Both the position numbers and the translations under genes were made by a program. The notes under the pieces are model-generated. The model ran no database searches and was not told the origin of the DNA. It worked only from the letters and a program-made list of their open reading frames with translations. Of a stretch of DNA of 64,000 bases, positions 23,626-35,700 are shown piece by piece. The stretch is taken from assembly GCF_010183535.1 (NCBI RefSeq), contig NC_071329.1, positions 496,001 to 560,000 on the forward strand, in the 5' to 3' direction. Source of the DNA: Caenorhabditis remanei. Taxonomy: Eukaryota; Nematoda; Chromadorea; Rhabditida; Rhabditidae. Each line of letters starts with the position of its first letter. The stretch's first letter is position 1.

Positions 23626-25532
23626 ATGGCAGCCCGCAGAGCAGCATCGATTCTTCTTGTCGCCGTCCTGGCACTTTCCAGCACCTTTGTCTACGCTGAC
23701 GAAGAGACTGCCAAGGTATTTTTTTTTCTTTTTTTCTTTGTGATTATGATGTTCCTCTCTTATCTTTTACATATACCATTTTCTTAGTTTCTTACGAATT
23801 ATCTTCCCCTTTAGTACAACTTTTATTGAAATTGAAATTGAGCAAACAGTCCATTAGGGAAGGCGGATGTGTGCGCCGTGGGTCTGGACTAGTTTTAACC
23901 GTACTTGGCTATCTTTACAGCTGAATACCTTTAAGCCTAAGACACCAATGTCATTTAAGCCTAAGCCTAAAGAGCTACGCCTGAAAAAATTATTAAGCCT
24001 GAGGCATTAAGATTAAGCGGGATGGCTTAGGGTACCTTAGGCCTAAGAAACCATTTCTAAAGTTTAGCCTAACATTCCAATCTCAATTAATCCTAAGCCT
24101 AAAGATCTAAGCCTGAAGAATTAAGCCTAAGGAATTCATTAAGCCTAAGTCTAGACGGCTCCTTGATATTTTCCTTCTTTCCCACCACTAATAAACTTCA
24201 AGTGGTCATTTTGAAGAGCGCGAGAGGTCAGCTGTGTCTCTCCCACTTTCTTCTTTCATTTTCGGCGATAAAAACAGGAAAAATGATAGTGTAAACACCG
24301 CGCATGAAGATTTTCGGGAGCACACACTCTCGCTCCCGCACAGAACTCTCCGCTCTCTGTATACACAGTCTTAAGACACCCCTCTCCCGAATAGCCACCC
24401 CAATAGCCCAACAAACAAATGGGGAAAATAAGCCAAAATAACTGCAGAACGAGACCGGATTGGCGTTGTCGCGTGCCAAGCGTCAGTGTTGTTCATCATC
24501 GTCCAACTCATGCTGCGGTAATAACAACAACGTGCAATGCATCCCAATTTGTCTGCAACAATGCCAAAACTCGTGCCAATCTGTGCAATGCGTGCAACAG
24601 TGTCAGCCAGCGTGTAACCAACAGTGCGGCGGTGGAAACCAGGTCATCCTTCTCCCACAAACCAGCTCATGCAACCAGTGCCAACAACAATGCATCAGCT
24701 CGTGCGCCACCCCAATCTGCGCCCAATCGTGCAACAACCAGTGCTCCAGCTCGTGCGGCAACTCCTCCCCACAAATTGTCGTTCTCCAACCACAACAGAA
24801 CCAATGCGGATCGTGCCAATCGTCCTGCCAACAGACATGCCCAACATGCAACTGCCAATCGGCTTGCGCTCCAGCCTGCGGAGGAAACAACAACAATCAG
24901 CAAATCATCGTTGTTCAACAGGACAACTCATGCTCATCCAACTGCAACAACCAATGCTCCAGCTCATGCTCCACACCAATCTGCATTCAGTCCTGCCAAT
25001 CCTCCTGCCAACAGGCTTGCCAGCCAACTTGCCAGCCACAATGCATGCCATCATGCTCGTCTAGCTGCACTTCCAACCAGGCGCCAATTGTGATCGTCGC
25101 CCAGCAAGGAGACTCCTGCTCCAACTCGTGCTCCAACCAGTGCCAGTCCGCGTGCCCAACTCCAATCTGCGTCCAACAGTGTAACTCGCAATGCCAGAAC
25201 CAATGCTCCAACTCGTGCTCCGGAAACAGCTGCAACCAACAACAGGTAACAATTTTCAGATAGTCCAAGACACCCTAACATCTACAAAATCCTTCCAGGT
25301 CATCGTCCTCCAACAACAAGACAACTGCCAGAACCAATGCCAATCCTCATGCATGAACACCTGCCAATCGTCGGCCACCGTTCTCCAATGCCAGCCAATC
25401 TGCCAACAGACATGCCAGAACACATGCCAACAGGCCGCCCAGATTGTCGTCCCATGCCAATCGACATCTTCCGGATGTGGATGCTCCTCCGGATACTCCC
25501 AATGCGGAGGATCATGCTGCCGTCGCCGTTAA
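23626..25532 (+). CDS. pqn-95: Secreted Cys/Gln/Asn-rich prion-like protein (pqn-95-like)
   Basis: Exons 23626-23715, 24448-25245 and 25299-25532 encode 373 residues. Exon 1 is a signal peptide (MAARRAASILLVAVLALSST...YADEETAK). After a basic LSRAKRQ that could be a furin-type site, the protein is built of irregular repeats such as CQSSCQ, CNNQCSSSCSTPICIQSC and hydrophobic spacers like QIIVVQQ. Cys is mostly spaced CxxxC; Gln, Asn and Ser fill the gaps. It ends GGSCCRRR. Such proteins are predicted to be extracellular and heavily disulfide-bonded, possibly cuticle or matrix. The PQN (prion-like Q/N-rich) class fits. The gene number comes from memory of the region next to znfx-1 and is not certain. 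Strong codon bias suggests high expression. AATAAA is at 25785-25790. Confidence 0.85.
23926..24152. repeat. Degenerate telomere-like (GCCTAA) repeats
   Basis: Eight exact GCCTAA units (complement of the nematode telomere unit TTAGGC) and several GCCTGA variants lie in about 230 bases of intron 1 of the pqn-95-like gene, mostly in one orientation. Interstitial telomere-like blocks are a known feature of the C. elegans genome. Confidence 0.85.
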
Positions 25533-25817
25533 GCGGTGACTTCTCAGTTTTTTGGTTACTTTTCTCTCTATTTCTCTCCGAGTGATCCATGTAATTGGAT
25601 GTGTGACCCCCTTTTCTTATCCGTATCCGCGTTTTTTATGCGACACAACTCCCTCTTCTTTCTTCTTTTCCATTTCACTTCTCACATAACTTTTGAATGA
25701 CATTGTCTGTAAATAAGTGGTAGCAATGTGAGGTGTCTCCTAATTATTATTTTTTTGATTATTTCATTGTCTTGATGTTTTGACAATAAATTATTCTAAT
25801 TTAAACATGGTTTTTTT

Positions 25818-26425
25818 CGGGTTGGCGCAGTTTCAGAAGACACCTCAAAACTGGGAGGTTTCAAAACCGGTCGAACTTGAATAGAATTCCGAAACGAGCG
25901 CTCCTCATATATTGCCGACCACTCGACCAGAAATGTGTTCGGTTGGCGCAGTCGGTAGACGTCTCGTTTTTGGAAAATATTTTCCCAAGTTCGATTCCTC
26001 ATGCTGTTTTTCCTTTTTTTTTTCTTTATAGATTTTTGTTCCCAGAAATGAAAGTTAGGGTTTCACATAGAAAAAAAAAATTTAGGTGATTTTTTAGATT
26101 TTTGTTCCAAGATCCCATCATAGGGAATTTTTTTTGAAATGCCAAAAACCCATTTTTTCAAGGTGAAACCCTACCATTCATTTCTAGGAACACGAATCTA
26201 TAAAGAAAAAAAAAAGAAAACGGAATGAAGAATCGAACCTGGGTGAAAATTTTCCAAAAACGAGCCGTCTACCGACTGCGCCAATCGAACACGTTTTGAG
26301 TCGAGTGCTCGGGAATATATGAGGAGGAGAAGTTTCGAAAAATGGACAAAAGTCTACAGAGCCCTGGGACACTTTGAAACCAGACGTTTCGAAACTGGGA
26401 GGACGCTTCATAACCGTACATCTCG
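25818..26425. repeat. Long palindrome with tRNA-like A and B boxes in each arm
   Basis: The two arms are inverted copies meeting at about 26130. The left arm has TGGCGCAGTCGG (25944-25955) and AGTTCGATTCC (25988-25998). The right arm has the same elements on the minus strand (plus 26272-26283 and 26230-26240). They match RNA polymerase III A- and B-box consensus at tRNA-like spacing, but the anticodon region does not fold as a functional tRNA. Most likely a tRNA-derived repeat or paired tRNA pseudogenes. Confidence 0.7.
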
Positions 26426-26879
26426 GAACTCAACATTTTCTGCATTGCACCTTGGTTACGAAACGTTCCACTGACATCAAAAGTGTTTTTAAAAAAGTAA
26501 ATAAATTAATTTAAACAATGTTTTATAAGTAAACGTGAACTATTTACCCTGAACACGAATTTTCAAAACTTTTGATTCGGAAAAAAATCTGATAAGAGAT
26601 CAATACCAATTCTCGAGAACCTCTTGTGGTAAGTCTCTCCCCGGCAACACAGCAGTGCGAGGCGTAAGGTCCGCAACGAAAAGATTTGAATTTTTCCGAG
26701 TCGCGTTGCGTGCGCGTCGCGGTTTATATTGAAAGATACGATAAATAGTTTTTTTTAGCACCGTGCCAACCGTTGTGCGACGGAGCGCATCTCCGCCACC
26801 TTACACCTCGCACAGCTGTGTGGCAATCAACCGGCACGCTGCCCAACCGCACAAATTTGAAATTTCTAGGTAATCCACC
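26426..26879. other. Upstream region of the small membrane protein gene
   Basis: Mostly a GC-rich repeat of family F (about 26630-26830), containing TCGCGTTGCGTGCGCGTCGC and GTGCCAACCGTTGTGCGACG. The same blocks recur at 30025-30175 in the next gene's intron and, in part, at 6780-6890. No open frame of note. Confidence 0.55.
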
Positions 26880-27926
26880 ATGGCAGATGGGGGATACGAA
26901 GTGATGGGCCCGGCGCACGGTCCGCTCGCGCCGGCACCTGTCGGACCACCGGTTCCTAAGGGACAAAAAATTACTGTAGCGCCGCCGAGTGCTCCGCCGC
27001 TGCCGCCAACCATCATAAATCCGAAACGATCGGAGAAGGAGGCGGACTCGACGTTGATGAGCTCGTTGGATCCGAAGACATCGCGGACGAGTGTGTTGAG
27101 TTCGACAATGGGCGATACGGTGAGAGTCGTAACTTTTCGTGGCGGGACCGAAGAGTTATAAAATGGATATTTTCGGAATCAGCGCGTTGAGAGCTTTCAG
27201 AAAAGTATAATCATGACTTAGTTTGGAAAAAGTTGGGTCCCGCCACGAAATGCTACAGTAATCTACAGTAATACGGGATTTTCGCGTCGAGACCTAAAAT
27301 AAACAGAATCTTGACGCGCTGATCACAAATATATAAGTTTCATTCGATTCCGTGCCCCATTTCGGCCTACTTTGAGAATTATGGGTCTCGCCACGAAAAT
27401 CGTGGTGTAACTTCTCGTGGCGGGACCCAAGAGCTATAAAATTTATACATTCGTGATCAGCTCGTGAAGAGCTCTCAGAAAAGTATAATCATGATTATAA
27501 TCCGTTCACTTTGGGTCTCAGCGCGAAAACACCGTATTACTGTAGATTACTGTAGCATTTCGTGGCGGGACCCAACTTCGCCCAAACTACGTCATGATTA
27601 TACTTTTATGAAAGCTCTCAACGTGCTGATTCCGATTTTGTTCATAAATTCACAAAATCTTAAATTTTTGAAAAGTTACGCCTCAATTTCCAAAAAAATA
27701 CATTTTTTTGAAATTTCAGAGTCGCCTAGAAAGTGTCGACAGCGGTGCCGTCGCAGTGACTCAACGTCCATCGTCCCTCGACATTGCTTGCTTCTCCACA
27801 GTCATCTTCATCACAATTCTCGTCATCTCCACCGCCATCCCAGTCATTTTGACCGGTACCGGCTCGGCGGATATCGAGTATTTCAAGACGAAACTATCTC
27901 AACTGGAAACCGATGATTATGGCTGA
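26880..27926 (+). CDS. Small single-pass membrane protein, 148 aa
   Basis: Exons 26880-27119 and 27720-27926 join in phase 0. The first 80 residues are Pro/Ala/Gly-rich and polar (LAPAPVGPPVPKGQKITVAP), then Ser/Thr-rich. The second exon contains one strong hydrophobic span (IACFSTVIFITILVISTAIP, about residues 102-121) and an acidic tail ending SQLETDDYG. There is no signal peptide, so the protein is probably anchored by the single C-terminal segment. I do not recognise a family. The intron is filled by two palindromic repeats of family E. AATAAA is at 28011-28016. The gene converges with the minus-strand gene ending at 28151. Confidence 0.8.
27125..27640. repeat. Two palindromic repeats of family E within an intron
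   Basis: CTTTTCGTGGCGGGACC and its complement GGTCCCGCCACGAAA, with conserved AAGTATAATCATGA and CAGCGCGT internal blocks, form hairpins at 27125-27400 and 27405-27640. A third copy is at about 28625-28875. Confidence 0.75.
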
Positions 27927-28150
27927 AAAGGCAGGATTGTGGCGATATAAAGTGAAAAACGGAAATGTCAAATTTTATAATTCTCTTTTTTTGTAAATAT
28001 GAAGAGAGAGAATAAAGTGAATATAATGGTATTTTTAACGGGGAAGAGATGGGTAATCGGGGATAATTTTTTCAAAAAAAAAGAAGGTATTCACAATTTT
28101 CTAAAATTCAGCGTATTTTACATAAGAATGGTGAGGAAAATGAAAGAAAT

Positions 28151-31100
28151 TTAGTTGGTTTGAAGATTGTGCACAGTCGACGAGTGGAGAGGTAGCGCCG
28201 GCTCTTTGAACACCAATTTCTCCATTTTTTGCTCCAAAATTTGCTCCGTTTCCTCCTCGTCTTCATCCTCACAAATTGGTCCAAGAGCTGGCTTCTTCGG
28301 CACTTCGACTGGTTTTCTGCTGGCTAAAAGTGAGCCGAGTTGCTCTTGAATCGACTCGACCGACTTCCAATCGGTGGGGGAGAGTGATGAGGTGGTGGTG
28401 GCGAGTTCTTGGATGATTCTGGAAGAAATAGTGTAAAATCACTGAAAATTCGGACCAAAAAAATGAAAATTTGGGCATAGCTTCCGCCTACGCGTGACTA
28501 AACGCGCTCTATTGATAATCGATGTGAAAATTCCGGGATTCACACAGAATTTTCAAATCAGATTATCAATAGAGCGCATTTGTCACAGAAGTTCTGGAAT
28601 GAAATAGCAGTTTAGCATAGTTGCACAGCTGGGTCTCGTCACGAATGTCCAGGGTACCGTAACTTTTCGTGGTGGGACCCAAGCGCTATAAAATTTATAT
28701 ATTGGGGATCAGCGCGTCGAGAGCCTTCAGGAAAGTATAATCATGACTATATTCTGCTCACTTTGGGTCTCGACACGAAAATAGCGTATTACTGTAGATT
28801 ACTGTGGCATTTCGTGGCGGGATCCAACTTCTTCCAAACTACGTATTGTTTATACTTTTATGAAAGCTCTCAACGTGCTGATTCCGATTTTGTTCTTAAA
28901 TTCACAAAATTTTCAATTTTGAAAAGTTACGCCACAATTTCCAAGAAAAAAATTATTTCGCGGGGAAACGAAAATTATGGGTTTTGGATCATTCTTAACG
29001 TCAGAAAATTCAAAAATGTCTGAAAATGGTCAGTAATCTGTTTACGACAGATTTTCATGGTTTAGGAGTCAAAATTTTCCAAATTTCAGCAGAAAAACGT
29101 AAAAAATGGCCAATTTTCTAATCGAAACCAAAAATGATTTCAAAATCTCTAAAATTAGCCTAAATTGCTCAAAACTGATCAGAGTATCTGAAAACAGCCA
29201 GTTTTCGGAAATCCAGTTTAAAATCCGAAAAATGATTAAAAATCTGTCAAAAAACTTCTGAAAACACAATTCCCGTCGAAAAAATGTCTTAAAATCCCGA
29301 AAATTCGGCTAAAAATAACCAAAAAGTCAAAAATTCCACTTTTTTTTTTTCGATTTTCCACAGAAACGCCCTCACTTCTGAAGCGTGGCGATCTTCTTCT
29401 GAATACACTTCTCATCATTCTCCTTGTCCATCGAAGTCACCGTCTTTGACTCATCCATCGTCAAATCCACATCAAAATCGATCCGACGACGTGGATTCGC
29501 TGGAATTGGTGTCGCCGCGTAGCCATGGGCTTTCTGGAACTTTAAGAGAGGGTTTTGGGTGAAATTTGATGATTTTTTATGGGAAAAAACTGAAAATCAC
29601 TAGAAAACTGAAAATTCGGGCATAGCTTCCGCCTACGCGTGGCTAAACGCGCTCTATTGATAATCCGAGTGAAAATTCCGGGATTTACACAGAATTTTCA
29701 CATCAGATTATCATTAGAGCGCATTTGCCCCAGAAGTTTTTGAAATTTAGCTAGAAAACTCCAATTTTAGCTAGAAAATCGAAAATTTGGGCATAGCTTC
29801 CGCCTACGCGTGGCTAAACGCGCTCTACTGATAATCTAGTGAAAAATCCGTGATTTACACAGAATTTTCACATCAGATTATCATTAGAGCGCATTTGCCA
29901 CAGAAGTTTTTAAAATTGGGGCCTAGAGAATTTCAACAAGGAAGATGTAACTAAAGAGGTCACTGTAGGGTGATGACTCTTTGGATGGCGCAGGTGGTTC
30001 AGTGGTATTTGGAATAAGCTTCCTAATGGGCGATCACAGCAGTGCGGGATGGAAAGTCGCTCCGTCGCACAACGGTTGGCACGGTGCCAAAGAAGACTAT
30101 TTGTCGTTGCTCTCAATATAAAACGCGACGCGCACGCAACGCGACTCGGAAAACGCCTCGCACTGTAGTGAAAATCGGTATGTCTGTCTGTCTATCCGGA
30201 TGTCCTCTACCCACCTTCCTCGCCGCCCGAATCGTCGTCGGCGACATCAGAATCGACGATGATGACGTGGCATTTCCAGCACTGACGTCATCTGAAACGT
30301 TCTCCTTCTTCTCATCAGACTCCGCCCCTTTCGTCGGCGTCTCCTCTTTGAATCGCACTCTCTGCGATTTCATCGGATCCATCGTCGCTCCGCCGCCCTT
30401 TTTCGCCGGTGTCGCCGCCTCGATTCGCTCTTTCAGAAATCCTTCCACCTGGAATTTGGGAATTCGGGAGAGTCGGGGGCGCCTTTGACGCATTTTTGGC
30501 GTGTCTTTGACGCATTTTAAGGCTAAATTCGCTTGAATGGCGCGCCTTTGACGCGTATTTCGAGGAAAAACGTGCCGTCTGGCGCGGCTTCGACGCGTCG
30601 CTTACCTCTGATCTCTGTGATTCACTGGCCGAGAAAATGTTGATTCCGAGTGGGAAAAGCGATTCGCGTGGCTCATTTACAGCGATAGAGGCTCTCTGGA
30701 AATGGAAAAATTGGGGAATTTTTCGATTTTTTGAGTAAAAAATGGGGGTTTCGGCATTATTTGAGTGAAAAATTCGATATCTCATCGACTTTTGACATTT
30801 TTCATTCAAAAACAGGTATTTTGAGTGATTTTCTGCAGAAATAATCGGTTTTTCAGACGAAAAATCCGGTATTTCGATGTTTCACCCAGAAAACCTATCA
30901 ACTTCTCTTCGATGCTTTCTGGAAACAGACAAATAATGATTTTTCGGGATTTTTTTTAGATTTCAGCGGTAAAATATTCATTTTTCTCTATTTTTGAGCT
31001 GTTTTTAACGGTTTTTTACTCAAAAACTATCAATTTCTCTCCGATACTTATTGGAAATGGAATTTGAGCGAAAAAATCATCATTCATCACGAAAATAATG

Positions 31101-32273
31101 AAATTCTGAGTATTTTTAAGCTAAAAGACTTAATTTTTCGGTTTTTTCAGCTGTTTTTTCACGATTTTTCATCGGTAATCCATCAATTTTTCTCCAATTC
31201 TCTCTTACAAATCTAGCCAGCTGCGAAATGGAAAAATTGAGATTTTTGGCATTTTTAGTGGAAAAAGCATCATTTTTCAAGTAAAATTACGATTTTTGAG
31301 CATTTTAAGCTCAAAGACCTATTTTCCGATTTACAGCGATAGAGGCTCTCTGGAAATGGAAAAATAGCGGGATTTTTCGTGATTTTTCATGATTTCAGCG
31401 GCAAAATCATCATTTTATAGCCAAAATTATGAGATTTTTATCATTTTTGCTCAATTTTTAAGCTAGAAAATCCGATTTTGAGCTGTTTTTAAACAGGTTT
31501 TCATCTGAAATTTTTATAATTTCATCATTTTCGCTGAAAAATGACGATTTTAGGGAATTTTCGGGATTTCAGCGGAAAAATCTTTATTTTTCACTAAAAA
31601 TGATGATTTTTTCACCATTTCTTCTTAATTTTGAGCAATTTCAAGCTAGAAAACTCAATTTCTAGCTGTTTTTAACGGTTTTTCACCCAAAAATCCATCA
31701 ATTTTCTTCGATTCTTTCTTACAAATCTAGCCAGCTGCGAAATGGAAAAATCATCATTTTTCACTTAAAATTATGAATTTTTGAGCATTTTCAAGCTCAA
31801 AGACCTATTTTTCGGCTTTTCTCAGCTGTTTTTCACGATTTTTTCGCCCAAAATCCATCAATTTCCCTTACAAATCTAGCCGGCTGCATTAGCTGCGCCC
31901 TCCCTCCTCCAATAGTGTTCCGTGGCCGAGCCGTCCCAAATAAAGACGGTCTTCCCGCCGATGACAAATAATTCGTTTGATTTCTCGCCGGAATCACCAC
32001 ATTTCCCGATTCTATCATCGCCATCGACGACTGATCCACACGGAATTCATCGTCGAATTCGTCGACTTTTCTCTGGAAACTTGACGTCTTCTGAATCCGA
32101 CGTGGCACATCTGGAGGTTTCGGACGGGCGGCTCCGAGAAGCGGTGCCATTGAGACACGTGGCTCCGGTCTAGCTGATGGCGGTGGGCGGGTGCTATAAG
32201 TCTGTCGGGATTCGATGAGTCGACGACGCAATTCCTCTTTTGTCAGCGATTTTCGCTTATTTGCTGGGCGCAT
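28151..32273 (-). CDS. Unrecognised 383-aa, mostly disordered protein
   Basis: Five exons (32273-31872, 30695-30606, 30448-30215, 29533-29376, 28418-28151) join with consistent phases. The N-terminal 134 residues are basic and Pro/Arg-rich (KRKSLTKEELRRRLIESRQT). The middle is Lys/Glu/Ser/Thr-rich with TP and SP motifs (ATPAKK, EETPTKG, LMSPTT). The C-terminal 100 residues are predicted helical (CIQKKIATLQKIIQELATTT), then an acidic DEDEEETEQILEQ stretch. Low complexity and TP/SP sites suggest a nuclear or cytoskeletal phosphoprotein, but no family is recognised. A strong TTTATTTTCAG acceptor 14 bases upstream of the ATG could be the trans-splice site. The gene lies 432 bases past the znfx-1 stop on the same strand. 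Intron 1 holds duplicated exon edges, and introns 3 and 4 hold palindromic repeats. Confidence 0.75.
28470..28595. repeat. Palindromic repeat family D, copy 1
   Basis: GGGCATAGCTTCCGCCTACG, then CGCGCTCTATTGATAAT and the inverted ATTATCAATAGAGCGC. In intron 4 of the 383-aa gene. Confidence 0.75.
28625..28875. repeat. Palindromic repeat family E, copy 3
   Basis: Same GGTGGGACCCAAGCGCTATA and GTATAATCATGACTATA blocks as the intron copies at 27125-27640, here inside intron 4 of the neighbouring minus-strand gene. Confidence 0.7.
29605..29905. repeat. Palindromic repeat family D, copies 2 and 3 in tandem
   Basis: Two adjacent copies (29605-29730 and 29785-29905) of the hairpin seen at 28470-28595, in intron 3 of the 383-aa gene. 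Confidence 0.75.
30025..30175. repeat. GC-rich repeat family F
   Basis: Shares CGTCGCACAACGGTTGGCAC and ACGCGACGCGCACGCAACGC blocks with the upstream region of the small membrane protein gene (26630-26830). It sits in intron 3, next to exon 3. Confidence 0.65.
31209..31734 (-). repeat. Duplicated exon edges (possible micro-exons) in intron 1
   Basis: On the minus strand, 31734-31723 and 31220-31209 each read CTGGCTAGATTT between a CAG and a GTAAGA, copying the last bases of exon 1. 31349-31335 reads AGAGCCTCTATCGCT between TTTCCAG and GTAAAT, copying the start of exon 2. The units are 12, 12 and 15 bases, all phase 0. They come from internal duplication; whether they are spliced in is unknown. 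Confidence 0.6.
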
Positions 32274-32705
32274 TTTATCTTTTTTTTGGCTGAAAATAAA
32301 CGTTTTGCTGGAAAAATTCTTAAAATACTCTTAAAATTCCGAAAAACTCGAGAAAAAACATAAAAATTGGAAAAACAAATTCAAAAAGCAAAGTTTCGCG
32401 GTCACCGAAACCTCAAGTTCAATGGGGCGCGATTGCTGACACCCCGAAAAAATCATCAAAAATCACAAAAATTAATGAATTTTATCGCTGAAAATCCATA
32501 ATTTATGATATAAAACAAGTTGAGGTCATGGGGGAGGAAACAATAAATACCCATACAAATAAAATTTTTGTGCAAACGAACAAAAAACCCATAAAATTAG
32601 AAACACATTAAAAAACTATTAAAAAAATTAAATTGGCAGAGAAAAATACAGGGAGAAAGAGAAAAAGTGGGCAATTAAAGAGCAGAAAATTATTATGGCG
32701 GAGAA
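32274..32705. other. Spacer between znfx-1 and the downstream same-strand gene
   Basis: 432 bases, AT-rich, no gene. The minus-strand TTTTCAG about 14 bases before the downstream ATG (plus around 32288) is a good trans-splice acceptor candidate. I could not find a clear minus-strand AATAAA for znfx-1. Confidence 0.45.
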
Positions 32706-35700
32706 TTAAAGCGTCGGCATTTTCAGCATTTTCCACGTCGACAGTTTTCGTCCCTCGGTGAGCTTGGGAGCCATTTTGATGAGGCCCGTTTCGACGATTT
32801 CTGGAAATGGGAAATTTCTGATTTTCGATGGAAAATAGGTGATTTTCAGCTAAAAATAAGGATTTTAATCCATTTTTTAGGCGAAAATCGAGAAATTCGA
32901 TCAAATTTACCGAGTTTGGCAACAAAATTGCGGTGTTCCTCTGATCGGGTGACGTCGAAACAGCAGGTTCCGAGTGATCGGGCGTCTGCATCAGAGATGT
33001 CTCCTTTCTCGAGACACAGTTGGTAACAGAGAGCGGACATCTGGAAATGTGGAGATGATTCGGGATTTTATCAGTGGGGGGAATGGGGGTTTTGGTCTGC
33101 TAGCTCCACTACAAACTACAAATCAGAGAGAGAGAGAGCTAGCAGACCGAAATCGAAGTTTTACCGTATTTTTCCACTTTTAAAAAGGTTTTTTATTAGT
33201 AAACTTGATAATATTCACTGCTGATTGCAATTAGTGAACAAATTTTTAGAAAAATCGACAAAGAAAGTGCAAAAAGTGACTGAATGTCGTTTTTGGTCTG
33301 CTAACTTAATGTAGTTTGTAGTTGAGCTAGCAGGCCAAAAATTCCGAATTTTTCATAGTTTTTACGCTGAAACACCTCAATTTTTCCAATTTTCGACAAA
33401 AACGGTGAAAAATTGAAGTGCCATTTTCAGCTATTTCAGTCATTCTTTGAGCCATTTTTCGCGATTTTCAACCATTGTCAAAATATGTTAAAATTTCAAA
33501 ACTTTTCCAAAATTTTCTCATTTCAAGAGACTAAATGTCGCAATTTGTCGGTTTCGAAACGTCCTGAAGCTCTATAATATCCCTGGAGAAGATGAGGAGC
33601 TCTCACCGTGCGAAACTGATAACTTTTTTGAGAGTTTTCGATCCAAAAACCACGAAAATCGTAGTTTCTGACAATTTCTAACCAAAAAATGACGATTTTC
33701 AGCCATTTTTTCCAGCTATTTCGAAGAAAATGCATCATCTCTAATAATCTGAGTCTTTGAAAGAGCCAAGGAGGCCCTAATGGCAAAAATGATGTCTTTT
33801 TAAGAGTTTTTGATTCAAAAAACGGTAAAAATAGACAATTTCGAACCAAAAATCACTATTTTCAGTCATTCTTCAGCTATTTTCATGATCTCTTACCATC
33901 TGATAAAGTGTCATTCGTGCAACAATAAGTCTCAATTTCGGCAAAACTGCTCCAATCATAAACGTCTTGAACATCTCCGAAAAGTGATCATTCACTCGTT
34001 TCAACTCTTCCAGAACCTTCAAAAACGGAAACTGATCGCCAAAACATCTCAAGAATAATCCCTCGAGATTCGGTGGAATATCTTTCCGTCTGGGAATTCG
34101 TTGTTTCGACGTCATCGACACAAGTCTCGCGATAGCCCAGAAGCATTGTCCGATGTCACAAAGATATGAGAGTCGCCAGCGTTGATCGGCTTTTCCGCGG
34201 TATTCCTCTGCGTATTTTATGAGTTCTTTCGCCGATTCACGGAATTTTTGAATGATTGAATTCTGATCGTTCGACATGTTTCCAGTGACGTGTTGCAACT
34301 CTTCGAAGATCGATGAGATGGTCTCACGGATTCGGGTATCGTAGGTACTTTGATGGATGGCACCGGACCGGGATTTCAGCTTTTTCTGGAAATTTTGAAG
34401 TGATAATGAGTAGAAAACACGATTTTCAGCTAAAAATATCGATTTTAACCCAAAAATTGCTGATTTTCAGCCAAAAAATGCCAATTTCCGAGCAAAAAAT
34501 GTCGATTTTTAGCCAGAAAATGTCGATTTTCATACAAAAAATGTCGATTCTCAGCCAAGAATTGTCGATTTTCAGTCAAAAAAAGACGATTTTAAGCCAA
34601 AAAAGACGATTTTTAGTCCAAAACTGTTGATTTTCAGTCTAAAAATACGATTTTCAGCCAAAAAATTACCCAAAAATCGCCAAATTTCCCCCTCAAACCC
34701 ACCATATTCTCATCCAAAAAGTACTTCTTCTGATATTTTGCATATCTCAGAATTCCAATCAGTGACGAGTTACATGAAATACAAGTCAATTTCTTGTTCT
34801 GTTCTTTGAGAGATTTCACATGCTCATCGAGTAATTCCACTGGGAAAATGTGATGACATTTGGGAATCATGATGAGACGGTGGACACGTGCAGCCGCTTT
34901 ATCGTTGACACATTTCAGGTATTCCGCGCGTTGGCACGTGCCACAGATGGCTGAAAATTTGAAGGTTTTGGACCGAGATTTTCTCTCACTAGGGAAGGTC
35001 ATAGAGTCAGTTTGAAGTTATTGGACGTGACCTATATCTCTGGAAAGCTGAGAAAACGCTGATTTCGAAAATATATTCAGTTTTTGCCCCCGAGGCCTGG
35101 TATTCGAGAAAAACAAAGTCAAAAAGGCAACGAAAGGCAATAATTTGTCATTTTTCCGAACTTTGACGCTTTTAATCTTGAAAACCCAGCCTCTAGGACA
35201 AAAACTGAATATAAATTTGAAATCCCCGTGATTTAAGCTTTCCAATGATATAGGTCATGACTCCATGACTTTCTCTAGTCAGACAATAAACTCACTCGGA
35301 CACTTTTCTCCACACATTCCAAGACACGCGTGTCCACACTTCAGTTTCAGAGTACACGCTTCTGAGCACGGCTTCACATTGCACTCCTCATAACATCTCA
35401 TCGTACAACTTCTATGTATACACTTGTTGGCACACGTACTGATACACATGACACACAACATGGAGCACTCCCTTCCGAAATCCTTCTCTCCGCCTCCACA
35501 ACTCTGATGCTCACAGTTGTTGCTGCAAAACGATTTGCACGGTGGACATGGATCACTGCACTTGGCACTGCACGAGTGACCGCATTCGAATGTTTCACGA
35601 CACTTCTGCTGACACAGATGAGTTTGAGTCAGGAAACAGTGCCCGCAACGATTTCCGCACAAGTGTCCGCAGTCTTTGATCAGTTTTGGACATGATCGAG

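Noticed and set aside
24603..25281. Several overlapping frames on the minus strand and in other plus frames
   Set aside because: They are shadows of the repetitive Cys/Gln codons of the secreted protein on the plus strand.
25921..26000. Functional tRNA gene
   Set aside because: A and B boxes are present, but the anticodon arm and acceptor stem do not pair properly; kept as a tRNA-like repeat.
28470..29905. CRISPR-like array from the three similar family D repeats
   Set aside because: Eukaryotic setting, and the units are palindromic MITE-type repeats with irregular spacing and no unique spacers.
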